From: GCA-2731375 sp046582635
Lineage (GTDB): Bacteria; Pseudomonadota; Alphaproteobacteria; GCA-2731375
NCBI GenBank assembly: GCA_046582635.1
Contig: JAYGEA010000120.1
Coordinates: 1 to 9,739, forward strand
DNA: 9,739 bases
Reading direction: 5' to 3'
Each line of letters begins with the position of its first letter. The first letter of the stretch is position 1. This document shows, one piece after another, positions 1 through 6,935 of the stretch. A program made the translations under genes and the position numbers. The notes under the pieces are model-generated. The model saw only the letters and a list, made by a program, of their open reading frames with translations. It was not told where the DNA came from and made no database searches.

Positions 1-765
1 GGCCAGATCGTCGGCCACCAAGGCACGCCGGCCCAGGGCCACGCCCTGGCCCTCGATCGCGGCTTGCACCACCATGGTCCAGGGCGTCAAGGTCATGCCA
101 TGGTCGGGGTCCACGTCGTTGACCCGGGCGGCCTGCAGCCACATGCGCCAGTCCGGGGTGACATCGTCGAACATGGGCGGGCCGTCATGCAGCAGGCGGT
201 GATGGCGCAACTGATCCAGACTATGCAAACCTTGGGGGCCGTCCAGCAGGTCGGGGCTGCAAACCGGGAAGACCTCTTCACCCAAAAGCCAGATCGCCTC
301 CACGCCCTCATAACGGCCGCGGCCGAAACGCACGGCGCAATCCACCTCGTCGCGGCGAAAATCCACCAGATCCATGCCGGCGCTGATGCGTACCTCGATC
401 TCCGGGTGGGCGGCCTGGAAGCGGTCCAGGCGGGGGATCAGCCATTTCGAGGCAAAGGAGGGCGAGGTGGAGAGATTTAACGGCCCGCCTTCCTGGGCAT
501 GACGGACCTCGGCCACCGCATTGTCCAGTTGGTCGAAACCGTCGCTTAAACCAGGCAACAGCAGACGGCCGTGTTCGGTCAGGGCCAGGGCCCGGTTCAT
601 GCGGCGAAACAGGCTTAAACCCAGCTGTCCCTCCAGGCCCTTGATCTGCTGGCTGACCGCCGCCGGCGTGACATTCAACTCGCCGGCGGCGGTGGAAATG
701 CTCAAATGCCGGGCGGCGGCCTCGAAGGCGCGCAAACTGTTCAGGGGGGGTAAACGGCGGGCCAT
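1..765 (-). CDS. LysR-family transcriptional regulator, GcvA-like (3' end beyond window)
   Basis: The minus strand is open from an ATG at 765 to the window edge, 255 codons without a stop. The protein begins MARRLPPLNSLRAFEAAAR and continues with a winged helix-turn-helix (about residues 7-66, including the segment TPAAVSQQIKGLEGQLG), the usual LysR N-terminus in its GcvA-like form. From about residue 92 the periplasmic-binding-protein-like effector domain follows, with the motifs SPSFASKWLIPRL and DCAVRFGRGRYEG. LysR proteins of this type are about 300 residues, so roughly 45 C-terminal residues lie outside the window. An in-frame ATG at 777 is possible, but GGAG six bases before the ATG at 765 favours the shorter form. 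A TATATA box at about 806-811 could be its -10, without a convincing -35. The target genes and effector cannot be read; the adjacent plus-strand genes are relics, so any divergent partner may have been lost. Confidence 0.93.
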   Translation of the reverse strand, partial: MARRLPPLNSLRAFEAAARHLSISTAAGELNVTPAAVSQQIKGLEGQLGLSLFRRMNRALALTEHGRLLLPGLSDGFDQLDNAVAEVRHAQEGGPLNLSTSPSFASKWLIPRLDRFQAAHPEIEVRISAGMDLVDFRRDEVDCAVRFGRGRYEGVEAIWLLGEEVFPVCSPDLLDGPQGLHSLDQLRHHRLLHDGPPMFDDVTPDWRMWLQAARVNDVDPDHGMTLTPWTMVVQAAIEGQGVALGRRALVADDLA

Positions 766-904
766 GGGGGGCTCCATTCGGTTTCAGTTTAGGAATTCTA
801 ATCCAATATATAGAAAGTCTCTGTTGCTGATCCAGACCTAAATCCCTAGTTTTTGCCTACAACCTGTTACTAAAACAAACTCAGTTGCGGGATTTGGAAT
901 AGTA

Positions 905-922
905 TTTCTTAAAAATAAGAAA
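905..922. promoter_or_regulatory. AT-rich perfect inverted repeat, possible operator or promoter element
   Basis: TTTCTTA (905-911) and TAAGAAA (916-922) form a perfect 7-bp inverted repeat around four A's. It lies in the AT-rich stretch between the LysR start and the terminator at 983-1022. TTGGAA at 895-900 and TAAGAA at 917-922 are 16 bp apart and could serve as weak -35/-10 boxes for a plus-strand transcript ending at that terminator. It could equally be a protein-binding site for the LysR promoter, though it is far (over 130 bp) from the LysR start. Function is inferred only from symmetry and position. Confidence 0.25.
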
Positions 923-982
923 CGCCATCGAACCAAACGAGCAACAATCCGGTCGATAGCAGGCCCCGCTGACGGTCCGGAC

Positions 983-1022
983 GAGGCGCCCCGGTAAAAC
1001 CTGGGGCGCCTCTTTTCTTTTT
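983..1022 (+). terminator. Strong Rho-independent terminator
   Basis: GAGGCGCCCC (983-992) pairs perfectly with GGGGCGCCTC (1003-1012). The stem can extend by GG/CC around an A-rich loop and is followed directly by TTTTCTTTTT (1013-1022). This is a textbook plus-strand intrinsic terminator. No plus-strand coding sequence lies upstream of it, so it ends either a short non-coding transcript starting in the 850-930 region or a leader of the relic gene at 1050. On the minus strand the hairpin is preceded, not followed, by its T/A tract, so it points plus. Confidence 0.85.
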
Positions 1023-1049
1023 ACCGAAATCACCCGGAACGACCGCCAA

Positions 1050-1305
1050 TTGGCCGAAACTACAAGCAATAATAGTGCCGTCGTCGTCGGCGCCGGGGCC
1101 TGGACGCGGCCCTTTGCCGCCGTTTCGCCATGGGCGGGCTGCATGTCTTCGTGGCCGGGCGCACCCAGGAAAAAATCGATGCCATCGCGGCCGAAATTCA
1201 CCAGGCGGGCGGCACGGCGACCGCTTTTTTTATGCGATACCACCCAAGAGGATCAGGTCGTTACCCTGTTCAAGACGGCCGATACCCATGGCGACGGTCT
1301 GTAGA
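1050..1305 (+). pseudogene. Short-chain dehydrogenase (SDR) N-terminal relic
   Basis: Three pieces of one SDR N-terminus are spread over two frames. The frame of 1050 gives MAETTSNNSAVVVGAG. The frame of 1130 continues with LDAALCRRF, MGGLHVFVAGRTQEKIDAI and AAEIHQAGGTATAF. The first frame then resumes with LCDTTQEDQVVTLFKTAD and ends at TAG (1303-1305). Together these match the NAD(P)-binding beta-alpha-beta start of SDR enzymes, whose normal length is about 240 residues; only about 85 remain. The first lesion is a small indel in the glycine-rich loop near 1101-1107, where the usual GPGLG has become G-LD. The second is one extra T in the T7 run at 1225-1231. Nothing of the catalytic YxxxK half remains. 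The start is unclear: TTG at 1050 would fit the N-terminus. The assignment rests on sequence style and is good at the superfamily level. Confidence 0.75.
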
Positions 1306-1501
1306 TCGCGCCTTGGATTTGGAGAAGGTGGTCTTTGGCGAGGGCCAGGTAGCCCTGCGGTTCGGCCGGCAAAAGATCAATTTGCAAGCGGCCGGGAACT
1401 ACGGTGGTCTGCAGGCGCCCAATCACCTGCCGGGCACCCTGACCTCTATCTATTTCCGCGACCCGGAAAACAAATTGGTAGAAATCAGCAATTATGCCTG
1501 A
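1306..1501 (+). pseudogene. VOC/glyoxalase-family C-terminal relic, internally deleted
   Basis: The frame of 1130 carries the segment VVFGEGQVALRFGRQKINL, followed after a short degenerate stretch by LTSIYFRDPENKLVEISNYA and TGA at 1499-1501. Both blocks are characteristic of the small vicinal-oxygen-chelate (glyoxalase/bleomycin-resistance) proteins of about 125-135 residues. In that family they are separated by about 50 residues, including a metal-ligand strand. Here only about 20 remain and the N-terminal strand with the first metal ligand is absent, so the gene has lost its start and an internal segment. An open frame runs from 1130 to 1501 through the SDR relic into this one, so an automatic caller may report one 123-residue protein; this is fortuitous. 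The 3' end overlaps the convergent kinase relic by 10 bp. Confidence 0.75.
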
Positions 1502-3860
1502 GTCTGCACAGTGTCTTTTTTGGCCGCGAGGATGCGGGTTTTCGGCAGATGGATTGAAACCGTGGTGCCGACGCCCTTGGTGCTTTCAAGCTGCAGATAG
1601 CCGTCGTGCAGCTTGCACAGGGATTGCGACAAGGGCAGGCCCAAACCGGTACCCTCGTGGTCCCGGGTCAAGGTATCGCCCGCCTGCCCGAAAGGTTGCA
1701 GGGATAGCTCTATTTCCTCCCGGCTCATGCCCCGGCCCGTGTCGCGCACGGACAGAACCACGCCGCCATCGCTTTCCAGCCCGACCGAAACCCTGATTTC
1801 ACCGCCCCTGGGGGTGAATTTGACGGCGTTTGACAGCAGTTTTAAAATGACCTGTTTCAACTTTCGCTCGTCCGCCCACAATAAGGGCAAGTCGGGCTGC
1901 GCCGCGTCTATCAGTGTTAGGCCGGCATCCTTCGCACGGCCGTTGACCTGGCGCAGGCTGACGGCGATGATTTCACCGATATCGACTTCCTCTTCTTCCA
2001 AATCCATATGGCCGGCCTCTATCTTGGCCAGATCCAATAGATCATTGATGACTCCCAGTAAATGGGTGCCGCTGTCGAAAATATCCGTGGCGTATTCGTG
2101 GACGCGGTCAAGATCATCCTTGATCAGCATGCCGGCCATCATAATTTGCGAGAAACCCAGGATCGCGTTCAGCGGGGTGCGCAGCTCGTGGCTCATATTG
2201 GCCAGGAATTCTGATTTCGACCGGTTGGCGGCTTCCGCTTGCTGCTTGGCCCTGATCAGATCCTGTTCGGAGCGGTATTTCGCGGTGACGTCCAGATTGC
2301 ACGATACCGCGCCGATTGTTTTGCCCTGCCCATCGCGCAGTACGGCCACCGAGCTATGTCCCCGGTAGACCGAGCCGTCGCGGTGGCATAACCAAACCTC
2401 GAATTCGGCGCTGCCCTGTTCATAGGCCAATGGCGCCGTTTCCGCCAAAACCGTTCCTTGTCTTGCGGCGCGATACATAGATCGATGCTATTGCCGATCA
2501 TCTCTTCGGCGCTGAACCCGGACTGCCGTTCGGCACCCTTGTTCCAGCTCAGGATTTTGCCCTCGATATCGGTGGAAACCACGGCTTCGTGAACCTGATC
2601 AAAGATCAGGGCTTGTTGACGCAGGCGTTCCTCGATCCGCCGTTGTTCGGTCACGTCATGCACTGTCCCCGCGAGGCGAAATTTGGTGCCGTGGGCATCG
2701 AACTCAAAGGCGCCTTTTTCACGGATATGGCAGAGGTCCCCGTTGGGGCGGATAATGCGGTAGTCGATTTCGTAGTCATGACTAGTCTTCAAGGCGTCGA
2801 TGCGGGCCTGCCGGATTGTTTCCTGGTCTTCGGGATGGATGAAGTCTTGCGACGCCCGAAGTGCGTCATCTGCATCGCGACGGGCCAGACCAAATAGTCG
2901 ATAGGTTTCGTCCGTGGCACTGAATTCCTCGGTGCGGAAATTATACTGCCAACCGCCAAGGCGGGCGATTTGCTGGGCGCGGGATAATCGCGTCTAACTA
3001 CGGCGCAATTTATGTGCCGTGTTTTCACGTTGGGCCATGGTCAGGCTGATGTAGTGCCAGCCCCCGATCACCAGCATCAGGAAGATCATGATGCCGCCCG
3101 ATATCACCATGGCGGCGATTAGAAACGGGCCCTGCACTTCGGACAGATCGATTTTCGCCACCACGGCCAGGTCGTATCCGGGAACCGGCTCATGGGCCGC
3201 CAGAACTTTCACCCCGGCATAATCGAGCACGCGGACAATGCCCGAATGCCCCCGCAGGCCACGACGCGCCGGCACCGCACGATCGGATTGCATGGGAATA
3301 GCCAAGGTTGGACACGGTGAAAAGGGATCGCCGCGCCGGGACAGAATGATTTGATCGCCATGGCGGCGGGCCAAAATGAATTCGCCTCTTTTGCCGAACC
3401 CCGCCTTGGGCAAACGCTGGGACAGGCCGTCGGCCAGTGCGCCAAGACTGATGGCCGAGTTTACGTTGGCGCCCAGTTCAACCGCCTGGGCGGCCATGAC
3501 CACGTTGATCAAGCGCGCCTCGCTCAAGGCCAGTTCACGCAGTAACTCGGCTTGGCTGTCCAATTCGGCGCGATACAACATCGCCAGGGAAACGCCCGCC
3601 GCGGATACAATGACCGCAACCATAATGGCGGCAAGAGACAACAGCCGCCGCCTTTGCAGACTGTCGTCCGATGGTACGGGGTCAGTGGCGTCCGGAGCGG
3701 TTTCGCCGTTCGGCCGGCCGCCCTGTCCGCCGCTCCGTTCGCCGCTCCGTTCGTCGCCGGCTGTCACGCCGGTCCCGTCACCATCTGTAACTGGCGCTAT
3801 ACTGAACAACAATCTCGTCTCCGCCCGGTAATTTTCCCCAACAGTTGGACAGAGTCTCAA
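1492..3860 (-). pseudogene. Membrane sensor hybrid: Cache-like/PAS/PAS histidine kinase, broken by amber codon and frameshift
   Basis: Reading the minus strand, the first piece (about 270-288 residues) has a hydrophilic N-terminus and two membrane helices (around LLSLAAIMVAVIVSAAG and LIAAMVISGGIMIFLMLVI). Between them lies an extracytoplasmic Cache-like sensor of about 150 residues. At 2994-2996 a TAG interrupts LRRS*TRLSRAQQIARLGGW, where relatives have a sense codon such as GAG. The same frame continues through PAS 1 (RLGGWQYNF to VHDVTEQRR) and PAS 2 (QALIFDQVHEAVVSTDIEG). Near 2445-2448 a one-base loss in an A run (plus strand) shifts the frame. The next frame completes PAS 2 and the kinase: H-box FLANMSHELRTPLNAI, G1 DTGRGM, G2 GTGLGLPLSQ. 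The N-box reads LKLLSNAVKFT, with Lys where the first conserved Asn belongs. Start candidates are TTG at 3860 or, better placed behind GGAG, TTG at 3812. No response regulator is adjacent. Confidence 0.85.
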
Positions 3861-3911
3861 ATCAGCATTAAAGCCTCATTAATATTAGGAAATTGTGCTC
3901 AAATCGGGCCG

Positions 3912-5465
3912 TTAATTCACCGATTTTTCCCGATCCGACCAAAAAGGCTCGCGCAGTTGCGCCTTGAGAATTTTTCCGGCCCCGGAAAGGGGCAGGGGGT
4001 CGGCTCGAAACTCCACGGAACGGGGACATTTGAAACCGGCGATCAAGCTGTGGCAATGTTCGATGATGGCTTGTTCGTCGGCCGCTTGAGCCTCGTTCAG
4101 GCGGACGATGGCGTGCACCTGTTCGCCCCATTTTTCATGCGGTATGCCGATCACCGCGCATTCCGCTACCGCGTCATACTGATAGATGGCATCCTCAACC
4201 TCCGCCGAATAGACGTTCTCGCCGCCCGATATGATCATGTCCTTGACCCGGTCGACGATGAAGACGAAGCCTTCGTCGTCCATGCGGGCCCCATCGCCCG
4301 TGTGCAGCCAACCGTTGCGCAGGGCATGGGCGGTCATCTCGGGCTGTTGCCAATAGCCTTTCATGACATTGTCACCGCGCGCGCATAGCTCGCCGACGGT
4401 ACCGACGGGAACTTCGTTGTCACCTTCATCGACGATCTTCAGTTCCACCCCCAACAGGGCCTGCCCGCAGGACCCCAACTTGCCTTCCGGAGTGTCGGGG
4501 ATATGGCGGTCGGCATCCAGCATGGTCAGAATGGGCGCGGATTCGGTCTGGCCATAGGCATGGTGGAAACGGGTGTGGGGCATCACTTCCATGGCGCGGC
4601 GGACCACGGCCTCGGGCATGGGGGAGGCGCCATAGATGATGTCCTCCAGGGTGGAGAGATCAAAGTTTTCCACGCCGGGAAAATGCACCGCCATGTTGAC
4701 CATGGTGGGCACCCAGATGGTGATGGTGATCTTGTGCGTCTGGATTGAACGCAGGGCGGCCTCGGGCTCGAACGCCGGCAAGATAACCGAGGCGCCGGCG
4801 GAGGTGGCGATGGCGTAGGTACAGGTGCCATCCGCGATGTGGAACATGGGCGCGGCGTGCATATAGACGGAATGACTGCGGAAACCCACCTTGGGTGCGA
4901 ACTGCAGGGCGTTGTAAAGCACATTGTGCTGGCTCAACATCACGCCCTTGGAGCGGCCGGTGGTGCCGCCGGTATAATACAGCATGGCCAGATCGTCGCT
5001 GGCCGTATCGGCCGGGTCGGTGGCGGCGCTGTCCAGCAATCCTTCGAAGGCCAAGCTGCCCTCGGGTGTGGCCCCCTCACCAATGAAGACGATGTGCTTG
5101 ACGGTTTCGAGCTGATCCTGGATTTGTGGCAGGACGCCGACGAAAGCCTCGTCCACCATCAAGACGCTGGCGCTCGAATCGTTTAGCCAGAAAACGATTT
5201 CGGGCGGTGCCAGGCGGGTATTGATGGGCACTAGGACGAAACCGCCCCACGGCACGCCGAAATAACTCTCCATATAGCGATCGTTGTTCAATGATAAAAT
5301 CGCCACCCGGTCGCCGCGCCGCAGGCCAAGGTTGGACAGCCCCCCCGCCAGTCGGGCGATGCGGTTGCCGAATTGCTCCCAGCTCTGTCGCCGTTCGCCG
5401 AATATGGTGGCGGTGCCCTTGCCGTTGACCTGTACATTGCGGCGGATGGTGGAAGAAATTTTCAT
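3912..5465 (-). CDS. AMP-forming acyl-CoA synthetase (fatty-acid/carboxylate CoA ligase)
   Basis: This 517-residue protein has the usual length and motif order of the ANL superfamily. The P-loop YYTGGTTGRSKG is at 163-174 (Ser in the position normally Pro), YGQTE at 304-308, WLHTGDG at 386-392, and the hinge and A8 block VDRVKDMIISGGENVYSAEV at 404-423. The adenylation lysine is in PLSGAGKILK (Lys498). It would activate a carboxylic acid, probably a medium/long-chain or branched fatty acid, to acyl-AMP and then acyl-CoA in the cytoplasm. The exact substrate cannot be read. The frame is open upstream to 5600, but family alignment (MKISSTIRRNVQ) and GGAG ten bases before it favour the ATG at 5465. 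It is divergent from the aldolase gene and stands 50-100 bp upstream of the broken kinase in the same direction, which it may once have been transcribed with. It shows no lesions. Confidence 0.93.
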   Translation of the reverse strand: MKISSTIRRNVQVNGKGTATIFGERRQSWEQFGNRIARLAGGLSNLGLRRGDRVAILSLNNDRYMESYFGVPWGGFVLVPINTRLAPPEIVFWLNDSSASVLMVDEAFVGVLPQIQDQLETVKHIVFIGEGATPEGSLAFEGLLDSAATDPADTASDDLAMLYYTGGTTGRSKGVMLSQHNVLYNALQFAPKVGFRSHSVYMHAAPMFHIADGTCTYAIATSAGASVILPAFEPEAALRSIQTHKITITIWVPTMVNMAVHFPGVENFDLSTLEDIIYGASPMPEAVVRRAMEVMPHTRFHHAYGQTESAPILTMLDADRHIPDTPEGKLGSCGQALLGVELKIVDEGDNEVPVGTVGELCARGDNVMKGYWQQPEMTAHALRNGWLHTGDGARMDDEGFVFIVDRVKDMIISGGENVYSAEVEDAIYQYDAVAECAVIGIPHEKWGEQVHAIVRLNEAQAADEQAIIEHCHSLIAGFKCPRSVEFRADPLPLSGAGKILKAQLREPFWSDREKSVN

Positions 5466-5496
5466 CGCTTGCGTGCTCCAAATCTGTTGACCGCAA

Positions 5497-5527
5497 CATA
5501 TAGAGGGGTTGGGCGGATTGTCATCAA
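5497..5527 (-). promoter_or_regulatory. Possible sigma70-type promoter of the acyl-CoA synthetase gene
   Basis: On the minus strand ATGACA (5519-5524) and TATATG (5497-5502) are 16 bp apart. An overlapping alternative is TTGATG (5522-5527) with TCTATA 17 bp away. The -10 ends about 32 bp before the ATG at 5465, a reasonable leader length. This is inferred from consensus similarity only. Confidence 0.3.
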
Positions 5528-5618
5528 TTTTGCTATGCTGGAAAATGATCTGCTTGTTGCGCATTTGCCTTTGAAGCGGCACATTGCCGGAAATTTGCAT
5601 TATTCATTGGAGGTTGCG

Positions 5619-6359
5619 TTGGATATTCAAGAAATGCGGGTCGATTTGGCGGCATCCCTGCGCTGGGCGGCGCGGCTGGGCCTGCACGAGGGCGTGGACA
5701 ATCACTTTTCCATGGCCGTGGCGGGCGATGACGGGGTGCTGCGCGGTGATCGTTTTCTGATCAATCCGCTCGGCTGGCATTGGTCTGAGATTACGGCCTC
5801 GTCCCTGGTCTTGTGTGACGCGGACGGAGATGTGCTGGAAGGCGGGAACGAGGTCGAGGATACGGCCTTTTTCATCCATAGCCGGATACATTTGGGTTGT
5901 CCCTCGGCGACGGTGGCCATGCATACCCATCAGCCCCACGCCACCGCCCTGACCCTGCTGGACGGCGGCCGGCTGGAAATGTGTGAGCAGAACGCCTTGA
6001 TGTTCGATGACCGTATCGCCTATGACGACGACTATGACGGCCTGGCCCTGGGCGCGGACGAGGGCGACCGCCTGGCACGGAAAATGGGTAATTGTTCTCT
6101 TATGTTGATGGCCAGCCATGGCGTCATGGCCGTGGGGCCCAGCGTGGCGGAATGTTTCAACGATCTTTACTACCTGGAACGGGCGGCGCAGTTTCAGATT
6201 CTGGCCCGTTCAACAGGGGCGAAAATGCGCACCATTTCCCAATCTGTCCGTGACCGGGTGAAGCAGCAAATGGGTATCGAACGCGTCAAGGTCGCCGATC
6301 GCCACTTCAAGGCACTGCGCCGCATTCTGGACCGCGAAGAGCCGGAATACCGGAACTAA
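5619..6359 (+). CDS. Class II aldolase/adducin-family protein
   Basis: The 246-residue product carries the metal-site signature of class II aldolase/adducin-domain proteins. These are DNHFS (27-31), Glu80 in EVEDTAFF, the zinc-ligand pair MHTHQPHATAL (His102 and His104), and the third ligand ASHGVMAVGP (His167). Family members cleave or epimerise phosphorylated sugars (fuculose-, rhamnulose-, ribulose-phosphate) or dehydrate methylthioribulose-phosphate. Many alphaproteobacterial copies act on unknown hydroxy-carbonyl substrates, so no specific substrate is claimed. The start is chosen at TTG 5619 because GGAGG (5609-5613) is five bases upstream. ATG 5634 would shorten it by five residues and lies 20 bases from that site, and ATG 5535 has no visible ribosome site. 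It is followed after three bases by the cytochrome b561 gene, so the two are very probably co-transcribed. It is divergent from the acyl-CoA synthetase. Confidence 0.9.
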   Translation: MDIQEMRVDLAASLRWAARLGLHEGVDNHFSMAVAGDDGVLRGDRFLINPLGWHWSEITASSLVLCDADGDVLEGGNEVEDTAFFIHSRIHLGCPSATVAMHTHQPHATALTLLDGGRLEMCEQNALMFDDRIAYDDDYDGLALGADEGDRLARKMGNCSLMLMASHGVMAVGPSVAECFNDLYYLERAAQFQILARSTGAKMRTISQSVRDRVKQQMGIERVKVADRHFKALRRILDREEPEYRN

Positions 6360-6362
6360 ATC

Positions 6363-6899
6363 ATGGCCTTTGATGGGGTCGCAAAGACGCTCCATTGGTT
6401 GATGGCGTTGTTGCTGGTCGTCATGTTCTGGTTTGGCCTCGGGCTGGAGGATCTCTCCCTGGCGGAACGGCGGGAGGCGCTGCCGCAACATGCCTCTCTG
6501 GGTCTGGTGTTATTCGTGCTCGCCATTGTGCGTCTGGCTTGGCGCCGGCGGCACCCGGCACCGCCCTATCCCGACAGCATGACCGCGGGTCAGAAAAAAT
6601 GGGCCAAGGGTGTGGTCCATGCCTTCTATGCCCTGATGATCGCGCAGCCCCTGCTTGGGTTCATGCAAGCGGCCACCTATGTTAATTTCGAGATCCATGC
6701 CTTTGGCGCCTTGAATATAACGGCGCTGTTGCCGTCGAATGCGAACATGACCGCGATCTTGAACATTATCCACGGCACCTGCGCCTGGTTGCTGGCGCTG
6801 TTGGTGATCGGCCATGTGGGTGCGACCCTGAAACATGCTTTTTGGGATAGGGACGGCATCCCGGCCCACATGATGCCGTTCGTGAAGGTGCCTAAATAA
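6363..6899 (+). CDS. Cytochrome b561 family integral membrane protein
   Basis: The 178-residue protein has four hydrophobic segments (about residues 10-28, 44-60, 86-104 and 138-156). Histidines sit where the CybB-type family binds two b hemes: His11 (TLHW), His43 (QHASLG), His86 (VVHAFYALM), His137 (IIHGTCAW), His151 and His158 (GHVGATLKHAFW). It is expected to sit in the inner membrane and pass electrons between the quinone pool and a partner, or to handle superoxide as proposed for E. coli CybB; the partner is unknown. It starts three bases after the aldolase stop, with only a weak ribosome site, suggesting translational coupling. Its TAA lies in the first of three tandem 15-bp repeats, and it converges on the Gfo/Idh gene. 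It looks intact and of family length. Confidence 0.92.
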   Translation: MAFDGVAKTLHWLMALLLVVMFWFGLGLEDLSLAERREALPQHASLGLVLFVLAIVRLAWRRRHPAPPYPDSMTAGQKKWAKGVVHAFYALMIAQPLLGFMQAATYVNFEIHAFGALNITALLPSNANMTAILNIIHGTCAWLLALLVIGHVGATLKHAFWDRDGIPAHMMPFVKVPK

Positions 6900-6935
6900 C
6901 GCCGCCCTAAATAACGCCGCCCTAAATAACGCCAC
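6891..6935. repeat. Three tandem copies of a 15-bp unit between convergent genes
   Basis: The unit CCTAAATAACGCCGC is present at 6891-6905 and 6906-6920, and with one change (GCCAC) at 6921-6935. The stop codon of the cytochrome gene (TAA, 6897-6899) is in the first copy, and that of the oppositely oriented Gfo/Idh gene (TAG on the minus strand, 6922-6924) is in the third. The middle copy lies between the two stops. No terminator hairpin with a T tract is seen here, so transcription from both sides probably runs through or ends elsewhere. Confidence 0.95.

Larger units (their letters stand above)
766..1049. other. Non-coding gap between the LysR gene and the SDR relic
   Basis: The first half (about 780-925) is AT-rich and holds the LysR promoter region and the inverted repeat at 905-922. 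The second half (about 925-982) is GC-richer, has no credible coding frame on either strand, and leads into the terminator at 983-1022. Open frames across it, such as 881-1243 on the minus strand, have no family resemblance. A short plus-strand RNA of roughly 90-130 nucleotides ending at the terminator is possible. Confidence 0.5.

Noticed and set aside
788..800. TTAG...CTAA-like symmetry near the LysR start as a LysR box
   Set aside because: The half-sites do not match well beyond the GAATTC core and its flanks, so it is not distinguishable from chance.
64..841. Plus-strand open frames at 64-480 and 521-841
   Set aside because: They are antisense to a clearly recognisable LysR regulator.
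881..1243. Minus-strand open frame of 120 codons in the gap
   Set aside because: It runs antisense through the terminator and the SDR relic, and its product resembles no family.
1130..1501. A single 123-residue VOC-like protein
   Set aside because: Its first third is SDR sequence, its middle has no family resemblance and its VOC blocks lack the domain start and an internal segment, so it is a chance fusion of relics.
3552..4388. Plus-strand 278-codon frame
   Set aside because: It is antisense to the kinase and acyl-CoA synthetase and has no family resemblance.
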